Assembly (NCBI GenBank): GCA_021817005.1
Contig: JAKAWJ010000003.1
Coordinates: 1 to 64,000 of the forward strand
Direction of reading: 5' to 3'
Length of the DNA stretch: 64,000 bases
Origin: an archaeon
GTDB taxonomy: Archaea; Thermoproteota; Thermoprotei_A; Marsarchaeales; Marsarchaeaceae
The translations under genes and the position numbers were made by a program. Under the pieces are notes generated by a model, which saw nothing but the letters and a program-made list of their open reading frames with translations, was not told the DNA's origin and searched no databases. This document shows, piece after piece, positions 1 to 8,772 of the stretch (position 1 is its first letter; every line of letters begins with the position of its first letter).

Positions 1-124
1 AACCCTTACTGGCTATCCCTCAACCGTGGGCACTGGAAACACTGTGGTCTTCTCTGTGACCGCTACCGACCAGGCAACCGGCACGAGCCTGTCCACCCAA
101 GCCTCAACCGTCATCGCAGACTGA
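1..124 (+). CDS. 3' end of a type IV pilin, identical copy of the pilin at 6193-6702 (partial)
   Basis: Only the last 40 codons lie in the window, reading in frame from base 2 to a TGA at 122-124. The translated tail (TLTGYPSTVGTGNTVVF and onward) equals the C-terminus of the pilin encoded at 6193-6702. The DNA is identical over window bases 1-127 and 6579-6705, then diverges at once. The encoded part is the Ser/Thr-rich beta domain of an archaeal pilin; the signal peptide lies upstream of the window. It precedes three other pilin genes in the same direction and is probably the first visible member of pilus locus A. An exact duplicate implies very recent duplication, gene conversion or an assembly repeat. 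Confidence 0.85.
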   Translation, partial: TLTGYPSTVGTGNTVVFSVTATDQATGTSLSTQASTVIAD

Positions 125-139
125 GCGGCGCCTACAGCG

Positions 140-664
140 ATGACTAGGTCCGCCCGAACCCGAAGGGGTAGAGCTCTCTCACCAGTGGTGGGAACTCTAC
201 TACTTTTTGCCATAGGTTTTGTGGCCTGGGCATTGATTTATCACATAGGTCTTTTTTACGTGAATGTTAACGAGGGCACGCCGCAGGTTACTGTAGCTTC
301 GTCAATTCTTCTCCTGAATAATGGCAACCTTTCCGTAATAGAGCTACAGATCTCTGACCAAGGGTATGGCGCGTTTAACCTTGAGTCGGTTTCTGTATTT
401 AATAGCACTGTACTTTCTAGCACCATTTCTCCGTCCGCGTTCTATACCACGTTTTCCCAGGTAAGCACGGGTACGAGCTCTTCTCCCGTGACAATATCGA
501 GCGCGCAGCCGTTTCTTGTACGACAGGGTACGACAGCTACGCTCTACGCGATTGTTCATGATCAGGGCGAATTTTCGGGCGCTCAGACGTTTATTGTGCA
601 GCTCACCGGGACCATCGGCTCTTCGACCTTTACCTTCCAGTCCTCCGCTCAGGTGGTCAGCTGA
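140..664 (+). CDS. Type IV pilin-like protein, locus A pilin 1
   Basis: A 174-residue protein with an archaeal prepilin signal. It has a short basic N-terminus (RRGRA), a cleavage site before LSPVVG, then one hydrophobic helix of about 20 residues, as in the archaeal pilin N-terminal family. The rest is a Ser/Thr-rich beta-type domain expected outside the cell. A class III prepilin peptidase (not in this window) would process it before assembly by the ATPase and membrane protein at 1740-5085. The stop overlaps the next gene's ATG (ATGA at 663-666), so the pilin genes are translationally coupled. Whether it is a major or minor subunit cannot be told from sequence. Confidence 0.75.
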   Translation: MTRSARTRRGRALSPVVGTLLLFAIGFVAWALIYHIGLFYVNVNEGTPQVTVASSILLLNNGNLSVIELQISDQGYGAFNLESVSVFNSTVLSSTISPSAFYTTFSQVSTGTSSSPVTISSAQPFLVRQGTTATLYAIVHDQGEFSGAQTFIVQLTGTIGSSTFTFQSSAQVVS

Positions 665-1164
665 TGCGTTGCATGGCGCGCCGGGGAAGTCGTGGGCTAT
701 CCGAGGTTCAGGGAGCGCTGCTTTCGCTTGTTGTGACACTGGTGCTGATTGGCACATTTGTTGCGTTCAACATCAACTATATTCGTCCGGAAGCTTCGAC
801 AGTTAAGGAGCCCACCATCGAGCTTCTTTCTGTATTGTGGACGAACACCAGCACAAATAGCGCCAAGACCCGCACTACTTTCATGCTTGGGGTCGAGGAC
901 TATGGGTCGAATCCGATTACTATCGCATATGCACTGGTAAATGGAGGAGCAATCCCGTTTCCGGCTATTGTATCCCAGTGTAGCAGCACGAGCTCAACGA
1001 ACTATGTTGCAACGTGTACGGTTGACGCCAGTAACATATTGGCTCCTCACGGGGTTTACGAAGTGAACGTAACGGTTAATTCGGGCTACAGCGTATCTGG
1101 CGGGCCCAATTACGTCACACTTGCGACGGCTAACGGTGGGCTCTATCAGGAGGTATTGGGATGA
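664..1164 (+). CDS. Type IV pilin-like protein, locus A pilin 2
   Basis: A 166-residue protein starting MRCMARRGSRG and then LSEVQG, with a hydrophobic helix to about residue 40. This is a prepilin peptidase site (after the RG) with the conserved glutamate-like position of type IV pilins. The remainder is an extracellular beta-rich domain containing a cysteine pair (CSSTSSTNYVATC), possibly a disulfide. It starts with ATG 664 inside the previous stop; ATG 673 is an alternative start. It ends in an ATGA overlap with the next pilin gene. Inferred role: minor subunit of locus A pili. Confidence 0.72.
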   Translation: MRCMARRGSRGLSEVQGALLSLVVTLVLIGTFVAFNINYIRPEASTVKEPTIELLSVLWTNTSTNSAKTRTTFMLGVEDYGSNPITIAYALVNGGAIPFPAIVSQCSSTSSTNYVATCTVDASNILAPHGVYEVNVTVNSGYSVSGGPNYVTLATANGGLYQEVLG

Positions 1165-1715
1165 GCATCAGGTATAACTCTCGGAAGAAATTTGGACGCA
1201 GGCAGCGATCGGGACTCGGAACGGTGATCGGCACTCTCTTATTCATCATTATCGCTCTGGCTTCGATCTCTTTGATCAGCGCGCTAATCGCAAGGTCTCA
1301 GGCATTCGGAACGGAGCTAGCGTCGTATGAGAGTACGATCTACCAGCGCAACTCCGAGAGCTATAATGTAACCGTCCAGGTAGATTGTACTATAGTGTGT
1401 ACGACGAACGATTATGTGGTAACCGTTAATAATAATGGACCCACCTCTCTCGTCTGGCAGGACCTCGTAGTTTTAAATAACAAAGTGGCTCCTCCGGCTC
1501 CGGTTTGCTTTGTAGCCGTGAGCCACCTAGTGCCGCCAGGAGGGAGCTACAGTGTAACTTTAACTAGCAGCAATTGTGGCAATCTAGCAACTACCGGGTC
1601 TCTATCCCCCCCCGGCTATACGTTCTATGCCGTGACACCGGAAGGCGTCAGCGAATACTATCATCTTAAGAGCTTTAGCTGTAGTCTGACATGTACCCAG
1701 ACACCCTCACCATGA
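1161..1715 (+). CDS. Type IV pilin-like protein, locus A pilin 3
   Basis: A 184-residue protein. A basic start (RKKFGRRQRSG) precedes LGTVIG and a long Ile/Leu-rich helix, the archaeal prepilin pattern with cleavage after Gly. The C-terminal domain has several cysteines (CTIVC, CFVA, CGN, CSLTC), unusual among its neighbours and suggestive of disulfide stabilisation outside the cell. The ATG overlaps the previous gene's TGA. The ATPase gene begins 24 bases after its stop, behind a good Shine-Dalgarno (aaggag at about 1720). It is probably co-transcribed with the assembly machinery. Confidence 0.72.
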   Translation: MSIRYNSRKKFGRRQRSGLGTVIGTLLFIIIALASISLISALIARSQAFGTELASYESTIYQRNSESYNVTVQVDCTIVCTTNDYVVTVNNNGPTSLVWQDLVVLNNKVAPPAPVCFVAVSHLVPPGGSYSVTLTSSNCGNLATTGSLSPPGYTFYAVTPEGVSEYYHLKSFSCSLTCTQTPSP

Positions 1716-1739
1716 TGTAACAAGGAGAGTTTAATCAAA

Positions 1740-3203
1740 ATGAGTTTTAGACCAATCAAGGTTTTAAAAGCGGAGCAATCGCAGGAAGCCATCTCTTTAC
1801 GGGAGCTTCCTTGGAAGTACGGCGAAATGGGACTGCTCTACCCCAGCGCGCAGATTACAAAGCGCGACGGGCAGATTCGCTACGAAATAATCGAGCCGGA
1901 CCTGAGCAAACAGGAAATGGAGAAGGAGATGGCGCTCAGGAAGTCTCTCTTCTACACGCTCAAGCCCGAGTCCCTGGCGGTCGGCGCTGACGATGCAGAA
2001 GTGGCAACGCGGATGCTCGACCTTCTCAAAAAGTCGGTTGACAAGTCCACCTACCCCAAGATAGGCTACTATCTTGTGCGGGATATAGTGCGATACGATT
2101 CGCTAACCGCATTTCTGGATGACCCGGACATAGAGGACCTGAGCTATTCCGCAATGGATCAGAGCGTCAAGGTGTTCCACCGCGAATACAGCACGTGGCT
2201 CGACACAAATCTTGACATCTCCCTCGAAGACGCGGATTATCTCGTCCAGCGAATCGCGCTAAAGTGCGGCAAATCTGTTTCCATAGCAATCCCCATGCTG
2301 GACGCGATGAGCCCCGAAGGCTACCGAGTTTCTATCACTTTCTCGAAGGAAATATCACCACCGGGTTCGACGTTCTCCGTAAGAAAGCCGGCGACAGAGT
2401 TCTGGACTCTCCCTGAACTGATTGTCGACAAGCGCATGATGACTCCGGAAATGGGCGCTGCGCTCTGGTACACTCTTCAGAACCGCGGTGTAGTGCTGGT
2501 CGTGGGAAGGCCGGGTACCGGAAAGACCACGCTCATGAATTCGGCGCTCACGGTGCTGCCGACGAGCTGGAAGATGGTCACCGTCGAAGAGATCCCTGAG
2601 ATACACATACTGCATCCCAACTGGCTGCGTCTGATCACCCGGCGCTCAAGCACGTTCTTAGAGGCATCCGAGAAGGTGGAGATTTCTCTTGACAAACTCC
2701 TGCCTCACACACTCAGGGTGCGCCCTGACATAGTCTCAGTGGGCGAGGTCAGGACAAAGTCTGAAATCAAAGAATTCATTCAGGCTGTTGCAGCCGGCAA
2801 TGGCGGCATAACTTCGATGCACGCAGAGGACTTTGACTCGCTAAAGGCAAGATTCAACTACGCGGATGTGGACGATTCCTTCTTCTCGCTGGTTACTTTT
2901 GTGCTCTTCCTTAACGCATTCGAAGTTCGCGGGAAGCTGATTCGCAGGGTTCAGGAGATGGGAGAGGTGGTGCTCAAGGACGGCAAAGCGACCTACAACT
3001 CCCTGGCGACCTACAACCTCGCGAAGGATAGCTACGTTCAGAATGTCTACGACAGCGTAAGGATGGCAAAGCTTGCGTCCATAAACGGACTGAGCAAGGA
3101 TGATTTGTTAAAGGACTTGGGCAGGCGCAAAGATTTCATCGGCCGCAGTGCTTCGCTAAAGGGCAACGAGTTCGTCGAGGAACTTCGGCAGTTTTACGGC
3201 TAG
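1740..3203 (+). CDS. Type IV pilus assembly ATPase (GspE/VirB11/FlaI family), locus A
   Basis: A 487-residue cytoplasmic secretion ATPase that would power pilin extraction and polymerisation. The N-terminal half has the family's VRDIVRYDSLTAFLDDP segment. The ATPase core holds Walker A GRPGTGKTT at about residues 256-264, the acidic box VTVEE, Walker B region RPDIVSVGEVR at about 328-338 and the histidine box GGITSMHAED near 352-361. Length is normal for archaeal FlaI-like ATPases. It follows the pilin trio and precedes its membrane partner by 13 bases. It differs from the canonical Walker B in having VRTKSE rather than RGxE after the GEV. Three paralogous ATPases occur in this window, so it is likely dedicated to locus A. 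Confidence 0.92.
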   Translation: MSFRPIKVLKAEQSQEAISLRELPWKYGEMGLLYPSAQITKRDGQIRYEIIEPDLSKQEMEKEMALRKSLFYTLKPESLAVGADDAEVATRMLDLLKKSVDKSTYPKIGYYLVRDIVRYDSLTAFLDDPDIEDLSYSAMDQSVKVFHREYSTWLDTNLDISLEDADYLVQRIALKCGKSVSIAIPMLDAMSPEGYRVSITFSKEISPPGSTFSVRKPATEFWTLPELIVDKRMMTPEMGAALWYTLQNRGVVLVVGRPGTGKTTLMNSALTVLPTSWKMVTVEEIPEIHILHPNWLRLITRRSSTFLEASEKVEISLDKLLPHTLRVRPDIVSVGEVRTKSEIKEFIQAVAAGNGGITSMHAEDFDSLKARFNYADVDDSFFSLVTFVLFLNAFEVRGKLIRRVQEMGEVVLKDGKATYNSLATYNLAKDSYVQNVYDSVRMAKLASINGLSKDDLLKDLGRRKDFIGRSASLKGNEFVEELRQFYG

Positions 3204-3216
3204 GTAGGCGGGGCAA

Positions 3217-5085
3217 ATGCAAAGCACTTCCTACCTAGTGTTGGCTATACTCTGCGTGGTCGCTGTTTTCGCTGTGTATTTGCCAGTTATACCAAGGGTG
3301 AGCACCTACTCTCCCTATCCAGCTTTGAACGACTATGTTGTCGCTGCAGTTGTGGCTTTGGCATCGTTTGCGTTTCCGATACTGGTTTTTCACTACAGGC
3401 TAAGGCGTTCGGGTGAAACCCTTTCCTCGGCAATGGAGAGGCTTGCGGCGAGGTCGAAGATAGTCGAACTACCTGACGTATGGGTAAAGGAGACCCTCCA
3501 GCTCACGTATATCGGCATTCCGCTGGCTCTGGTCCTTGGCGCCGTGCTCTATGTCGGCTTTGGTAATACGGTTTATGCTTTCATTGTTGCCGTGCTCAGC
3601 CTTGGCACATATTTCGTTCCCTATATCAGGGCGTTTGACATCAGAAACACTCTGAACCAGGAGGTCACTAGGGAGCTGCCTGTGGTTGTGATTGTGATGT
3701 GGGGTCTCTCCCAGATCGGCTACAGCGTCCAAAGGATGATTGAGACTCTCAGCACGGAAACTGACATTTCAACTGCAATTGCGAGGGAATTCAGGAAAAT
3801 CTACAGGGACTTTACGGCCTTCAGGGTTGACCCCGAAGACGCAATTGCAGCCGAAGCCGCGGACCACCCCTCGAAGATATTTGACAGGCTGCTCACTGGC
3901 ATACTGGGCATCTCAAGACTGGGCGGAGAACTCAGCGCATACCTCGAACGCATGGCGTTTGAAGTAATTACCGACCTAAAGGAGCAGTGGGCCAGATTTG
4001 GCCGCGCTGCCTCTGATATGGGGGAGCTCTCAATACTCTTTATGCTGATGCTCCCAATTCTAGCCATCTTTTTTGCGCTCGTCGAAGCTGACCCGGTGTA
4101 CGGTGTCGACCTGATAGCGTTCTTTATGGTCCCGGTAGTGGGCTTCGCGCTTTACATGTACGTGGCAGTCCAGGCCAATCTTTCCCAGCTGCGAGTGCGG
4201 GGAAGGACCGGCTATGGCATTCTTGGGATAGCCGTCGGTGCGGTTATCGATGCTCTTTTCTACATATTCACGGGCTATCACCCCTTATGGCTGCTTTTTG
4301 AATTTCCGGTGATTCTGGGAAGTCTTGGCTACGGCTACCCAGCTCATCGTGCGATCCGCCAGAAGGAAGACGCGGACAATCACCTGCCTCTCTTCTCGCG
4401 AACCGTGGCCGAGCACATACGCTCGACAGGGGACAACCTTTCCAACGCCCTGATGAAGCTGAGAGGAAGCAGAGCCTTCGGCAAAGAAATCAACAGAATA
4501 ATCTCCGAGTTCCTGGGGAGGCAGCGCGTCGTGCAGAACTACAGAGACGCAATTCCGGAGACCCATTCCTGGATGACCAAGTCCGTGTTTACTACGATGC
4601 AGGAAATGGACCACGAGGGGGTGCTGAACTATCGCGTGCTCACAAAGATAACCGAAATGAGCGACGCTTTTTATGACGCCGAAAAAACCAGAAGAAACGG
4701 GCTCCTTGTGTTCAAGTCGATATCATTCATTGCCCCCGCGCTGCTTGCGCCGATAATTGGGATACTCTTCTGGGTGCTCTACGACCTGTCATCCGTTGCC
4801 GCAATTCCGAGCCCTGCCTCGTTTGGAAATACTCTCGGGTACATCGGTGGTCTGAACGGCTTTATCTCCTTCTTTAACGCCTTTCAAAATATAAGCGGGA
4901 TAATCAAGGAAATAGTTCCCGCGCTTGAATTTATGGTTGCGGAGGTTGGAGTGATATTCGGTCTGCTGTATGCAAAGGCAGGCGACGGAACGCTCAGGAA
5001 CACCTATAGGGTCTTTCAGATTTCGGTTGTAGCCTCAATTGCGATAATAGCGCTGGAGATTTACATCAGATACATTCTTCTCTAG
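3217..5085 (+). CDS. Type IV pilus inner-membrane platform protein (TadC/FlaJ, T2SSF-like), locus A
   Basis: A 622-residue polytopic membrane protein with two T2SSF-type cytoplasmic regions (about residues 140-270 and 380-505). Each is followed by hydrophobic segments, and membrane helices also lie at about 5-25, 40-60 and 97-137. The motif ELPVVVIVMWGLSQIG opens the first T2SSF unit, as in archaeal FlaJ/TadC proteins. It forms the platform on which the upstream ATPase acts. It begins with ATG 13 bases after the ATPase stop and ends the operon; the next gene is convergent. The duplicated T2SSF layout is typical of archaeal pilus systems rather than bacterial PilC. Confidence 0.88.
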   Translation: MQSTSYLVLAILCVVAVFAVYLPVIPRVSTYSPYPALNDYVVAAVVALASFAFPILVFHYRLRRSGETLSSAMERLAARSKIVELPDVWVKETLQLTYIGIPLALVLGAVLYVGFGNTVYAFIVAVLSLGTYFVPYIRAFDIRNTLNQEVTRELPVVVIVMWGLSQIGYSVQRMIETLSTETDISTAIAREFRKIYRDFTAFRVDPEDAIAAEAADHPSKIFDRLLTGILGISRLGGELSAYLERMAFEVITDLKEQWARFGRAASDMGELSILFMLMLPILAIFFALVEADPVYGVDLIAFFMVPVVGFALYMYVAVQANLSQLRVRGRTGYGILGIAVGAVIDALFYIFTGYHPLWLLFEFPVILGSLGYGYPAHRAIRQKEDADNHLPLFSRTVAEHIRSTGDNLSNALMKLRGSRAFGKEINRIISEFLGRQRVVQNYRDAIPETHSWMTKSVFTTMQEMDHEGVLNYRVLTKITEMSDAFYDAEKTRRNGLLVFKSISFIAPALLAPIIGILFWVLYDLSSVAAIPSPASFGNTLGYIGGLNGFISFFNAFQNISGIIKEIVPALEFMVAEVGVIFGLLYAKAGDGTLRNTYRVFQISVVASIAIIALEIYIRYILL

Positions 5086-5099
5086 GGAGCAGCCGGAGT

Positions 5100-6047
5100 T
5101 TAGTTCGCAGCCACCTTTTCTGCTTCCTGCTCGCTCAATTCCTGTAGAAACTTTTCGGCGTCTAGGGCGGCTCTGCAGCCGTCCCCCGCGGCAGTAACGG
5201 CCTGGCGGTACCTGAAATCTCTGACGTCACCTGCGGCGAAAACCCCCGGGATATTGGTTGCAGTAGTCGGTCCAAAGGTTCGGATATAGCCCTTTTCGTC
5301 CAGCTCCAGCTGGCCCCGGAAAAGCTCGGTGTTTGGCTCGTGACCTATGGCCACAAAGAGTCCTTGGGCGGCGATAACCCGCACCTCGCCAGTTTTGCGG
5401 CTCTTTACGCTCACGCCTTCCACTTTGCTGGCGCCGTGCACGTCAACCACCTCAGAATCGTATATTATGCTTATCTTGGGGCTCTTGCGCACCCTTTCCT
5501 GCATGATTTTGCTTGCCCTGAACTCGTTTCTTCTGTGCACGAGTGTCACGTGATTTGCGAATTTGGTCAGATAGAGCGAATCCTCCATTGCTGAGTCTCC
5601 GCCGCCAACCACGACGACGTCCTTCCCCTTAAAGAAAAATCCGTCACAGACCGCACACCCCGAAACGCCCTTGCCGCGCAGTCTCTGCTCGTTTGGGAGA
5701 CCCAGCCACTTTGCGCTAGCTCCCGTGGCTACGATTACGCTTGACGCTTCCTCCCTTCCTGAGGCCCACTCCACTACGAAGGGGTGACTGCGAAGCTGGA
5801 CTCTGGTTGCGGCGTCGTCTACAATCTCGGTTCCAAACTTGATCGCTTGGTCCCTAAACTTCTCCATCAAGTCTGGTCCGAGTATTCCTTCAGGGAAGCC
5901 CGGGTAATTCTCGACATCTGAGGTGAGCGCGAGCTGACCGCCCCTCTCTGCGCCTGCAAGAAGAAGAGGTTCGAGCTGGGCCCGGGAAGCGTAAATTGCC
6001 GCGGTATAGCCAGCCGCGCCTGAACCAAGGATGATTAATTTTCTCAT
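5100..6047 (-). CDS. trxB: Thioredoxin reductase
   Basis: A 315-residue flavoprotein that transfers electrons from NAD(P)H to thioredoxin. The FAD-binding GSGAAG motif is at residues 8-13, the redox-active CAVC at 131-134 and the second nucleotide site GGGDSA at 148-153. The ATG FAD signature appears as VATGA near 106-110, and GDVRD near the end binds FAD. Length and motif order fit the low-molecular-weight TrxB class. The pyridine-nucleotide site is followed by HRRNEFRAS, whose arginines suggest NADPH preference. It is transcribed toward the pilus platform gene and is divergent from the pilin at 6193; a TATA-like cttaag sits near 6082-6088. It is not obviously linked to pili. Confidence 0.95.
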   Translation of the reverse strand: MRKLIILGSGAAGYTAAIYASRAQLEPLLLAGAERGGQLALTSDVENYPGFPEGILGPDLMEKFRDQAIKFGTEIVDDAATRVQLRSHPFVVEWASGREEASSVIVATGASAKWLGLPNEQRLRGKGVSGCAVCDGFFFKGKDVVVVGGGDSAMEDSLYLTKFANHVTLVHRRNEFRASKIMQERVRKSPKISIIYDSEVVDVHGASKVEGVSVKSRKTGEVRVIAAQGLFVAIGHEPNTELFRGQLELDEKGYIRTFGPTTATNIPGVFAAGDVRDFRYRQAVTAAGDGCRAALDAEKFLQELSEQEAEKVAAN

Positions 6048-6192
6048 GCTCTACTCCGACCTCATCTCTATGTCGCATCATCGACTTAAGTTCAACCAAG
6101 AATTCTCCAGCGCGGACGGCGACCCCGCCGAGGAGTGCCTGACGGCCTTATGGCGAAGTGTTTAAGAAGAACTGCTGGCACTTGGTGCACAG

Positions 6193-6702
6193 TTGATTTC
6201 CTGCATGAGAACATCTATGACCTTCGGCAGAAGAAGAAAAGCTGGTTTGTCGAATGTTGTTGGAATGCTACTACTGATCATCCTTACCATCATCGCCGCT
6301 CTCCTTCTGGGCCACTTCGTCTTCGGCCTGTTCGCCTCGAACAGCCACAACGCCGGGCTCAGGATAAGCGACGTGAGCGTGATCCAGCCGGGCGGCAACT
6401 CCGCCGGCCCGATGTACGTGACACTCACAGTTACGAACAACGGCGATGACAGCATCAGCCTGAACACCGTGACTCTCGCGCTCAATTCTGCATCTTCCGT
6501 CAGTGGCGGCTGGTCGCCCTCTACCGCGGTTAGCTCAGGAAACATCCTGAGGCCAGGTCAGAGCGTCACGCTCACCACAACCCTTACTGGCTATCCCTCA
6601 ACCGTGGGCACTGGAAACACTGTGGTCTTCTCTGTGACCGCTACCGACCAGGCAACCGGCACGAGCCTGTCCACCCAAGCCTCAACCGTCATCGCAGACT
6701 GA
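6193..6702 (+). CDS. Type IV pilin-like protein (second copy of the pilin at the window's left edge)
   Basis: A 169-residue pilin precursor. RRRKAG precedes LSNVVG and a hydrophobic helix (LLLIILTIIAALLLGHFVF), an archaeal class-III-type prepilin signal. The mature domain is Ser/Thr/Val-rich. I keep TTG 6193 because a TATA-like gtttaag near 6160 would place the transcript start near 6187; ATG 6205 and 6217 also give sensible signal peptides. Its last 124 coding bases are identical to window bases 1-124, so two near-identical pilins flank locus A. Being monocistronic with its own promoter suggests a strongly expressed, possibly major, subunit (inference). Confidence 0.8.
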   Translation: MISCMRTSMTFGRRRKAGLSNVVGMLLLIILTIIAALLLGHFVFGLFASNSHNAGLRISDVSVIQPGGNSAGPMYVTLTVTNNGDDSISLNTVTLALNSASSVSGGWSPSTAVSSGNILRPGQSVTLTTTLTGYPSTVGTGNTVVFSVTATDQATGTSLSTQASTVIAD

Positions 6703-7039
6703 GCGCTGCCGCACCTCGGGGCTACGGTTTACCGCGGTTAGTAAGTTTGCCTCGGGTTAGTGCATCCAAAGCAGGTGTCAATAGTAGCGGCTACCTCGGA
6801 CGCAGCTAACGCACTAGAGCCGGTGACAGGTAGGTCATCCCGGGCAGAAAAGTCGCTCCGGAGGGCTTTCTGAGCTACGAGGAACTCGACTCGGCTCTGA
6901 TGTGGGCTATAGATGGGCCATCAACTTCGCTCGTGTAGAGCACCTGGCGCCTAAGGTCGGCCATTTCCCACTATTCCTACGGTAAAATGTGGGATGTTCT
7001 TTATATGACACTATGTCAAGGGATACCCAAGACATCAAA
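6703..7039. other. Intergenic region between a pilin and the tetraether synthase
   Basis: There is no convincing coding sequence in these 337 bases. The right end holds a TATA element (7000-7006). I looked for RNase P, SRP and 5S RNA signatures and recognised none, although short inverted segments such as gtagcggctac occur near 6786. Confidence 0.5.
7000..7006 (+). promoter_or_regulatory. TATA box of the tetraether synthase gene
   Basis: tttatat lies about 25 bases before the expected transcript start near 7028. This supports ATG 7040 as the start over the upstream ATG 7013 and GTG 6989. Confidence 0.55.
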
Positions 7040-8701
7040 ATGGCATTGGATATCATACCCGAGGTATCACTTACGCGGCACGTAATAACCGAGACCCGGA
7101 GCGTTTGTCCCGAGTGCAATCTTGTGCTCCCGGCTACGGTATACGAACAGGACGGCAAAGTGATGATGGACAAGATTTGTCCGGAGCACGGCCGCACAGA
7201 AGAGCTGTATTTCGGCTCTTATGACATGTATGTGAAGTTCAGCAAGTACCTGCACAATGGAAAGGGTACCGAGAACCCCAATGTCCGGAAAGTGAGCTGC
7301 GATTGTCCGAATAACTGCGGGCTGTGCGAAAGCCACCTCAGTCATACTGGTCTCGCAAATATTGTCGTCACCAACCGCTGTGATTTGACCTGTTGGTACT
7401 GCTTCTTCTACGCCAAGAAGGGCGTTGAGGGCGCTTACGTCTACGAGCCCTCCTTGCAGGACATCAAGGAGATGGCCCTGAACCTCCGGGCAGAAAGACC
7501 AGTCCCTGGCAACGCCGTGCAGATTACCGGTGGTGAACCCACCATCAGGGAGGACCTTCCTGAGATCATTCGGATAATCAAGGAGTCGGGAGTTGACCAT
7601 ATACAGCTAAACACCAACAGCGTCAACCTTGCACTCCACCCAGAGCTCGCGAAGAAGTACAGGGACGCCGGTGTGAACAACCTCTATATGAGCTTCGATG
7701 GAGTGACTCCAAAGACCAATCCCAAGAACCACTGGGAGGCGCCGTACGCAATTGAAGCTTGCCGCAAGGCAGGGCTTGGGATTGTGCTTGTGCCCACCGT
7801 GATAAAATCTGTGAATGACCACGAGCTCGGCGGAATCATCCGTTTCGCTCAAAAGAACATGGACATCATTCGTTCAGTGAACTTCCAGCCAGTCTCTTTG
7901 ACCGGCAGGATGTCCAAGACTGAGCGCGAGAAGTACAGGATTACGATCCCCGACGCGATCAAGAGAATTGAGGAGCAGACGAACGGCGAAATACCCTCTG
8001 ACTCGTTCTTCCCTGTTCCCAGCTGTGTTCCGATAACCCACTTTGTCGAGGCCATGACTAAAAAACCGCAGTATGAGCTTTCGATACACTTTGCCTGCGG
8101 TGCGGGGACTTACGTATTTGAGGACAGAGGAAAGCTCATTCCGATTACCAAGTTTGTGGACGTCGAGGGCATGCTGGAGTACCTTGGTGAGAAGACTGAG
8201 GAGCTGGAAGCCGGAGCGAACAAGTATATTGTCGCTGCAAAGATCCTATCGAAGCTTCCTTCCTTTATAGACAAGGAAAATCAACCGGAGGGAATCAATT
8301 TTGCAAAGCTACTTTTCAATGCTCTTGTAAGGCACGACTACAGCGCGCTGGGAGAGCTACACATGCGCACGATGTTCATCGGTATGATGCACTTCCAGGA
8401 CAAGTACAACCACGACGAAGAAAGATTACGCCGGTGTGACATCCACTATCTTACTCCGGATAACAGAATCATACCCTTCTGCGCGTTCAACGTGATACCC
8501 GAGTGGTACAGAGACGCGGTGCAGGCGAAGTACGGCGTTCCCATCGAAGAATGGGAGAAGCGTTCCGGGACAACCTTGGAGAAAGGACTTTACCGGGGAA
8601 CCCTCAGGCGCGGCCAGAAGGCTGTGGCTGCAGCGTGTGCCGCAGGCGCTCTCACTGGAAAGAGCGAGGACCATAAAGTGGTCGAGCTCCGGGTAAACTG
8701 A
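7040..8701 (+). CDS. tes: Radical SAM tetraether lipid synthase (Tes/MJ0619-type)
   Basis: A 553-residue radical SAM enzyme of the family shown to join archaeal lipid chains into macrocyclic and tetraether lipids (GDGT formation). Visible: an N-terminal cysteine set (C23PEC26, C47, and C87/C89/C93/C96 in SCDCPNNCGLC), the radical SAM cluster motif C114DLTC118WYC121, and ITGGEPTIREDL for SAM binding. A C-terminal Cys region contains RCDIH and PFCAF. The extra N-terminal cysteines and the CFFYA after the cluster motif match the Tes family rather than generic radical SAM proteins. It is monocistronic with its own TATA box and a T-rich terminator. Several upstream starts are possible; ATG 7040 fits the promoter. 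Confidence 0.85.
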   Translation: MALDIIPEVSLTRHVITETRSVCPECNLVLPATVYEQDGKVMMDKICPEHGRTEELYFGSYDMYVKFSKYLHNGKGTENPNVRKVSCDCPNNCGLCESHLSHTGLANIVVTNRCDLTCWYCFFYAKKGVEGAYVYEPSLQDIKEMALNLRAERPVPGNAVQITGGEPTIREDLPEIIRIIKESGVDHIQLNTNSVNLALHPELAKKYRDAGVNNLYMSFDGVTPKTNPKNHWEAPYAIEACRKAGLGIVLVPTVIKSVNDHELGGIIRFAQKNMDIIRSVNFQPVSLTGRMSKTEREKYRITIPDAIKRIEEQTNGEIPSDSFFPVPSCVPITHFVEAMTKKPQYELSIHFACGAGTYVFEDRGKLIPITKFVDVEGMLEYLGEKTEELEAGANKYIVAAKILSKLPSFIDKENQPEGINFAKLLFNALVRHDYSALGELHMRTMFIGMMHFQDKYNHDEERLRRCDIHYLTPDNRIIPFCAFNVIPEWYRDAVQAKYGVPIEEWEKRSGTTLEKGLYRGTLRRGQKAVAAACAAGALTGKSEDHKVVELRVN

Positions 8702-8715
8702 GCGCCCAAGCTCCT

Positions 8716-8750
8716 CTTTCTTTATACTCTCTTACTTTTTTATTTTTATT
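8716..8750 (+). terminator. T-rich terminator after tes
   Basis: A pyrimidine/T-rich run with tttttt and attttt tracts begins 15 bases after the tes stop. This is the usual form of archaeal intrinsic termination signals. Confidence 0.55.
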
Positions 8751-8772
8751 TGGCTCTTCTTTCGGGTAAATT

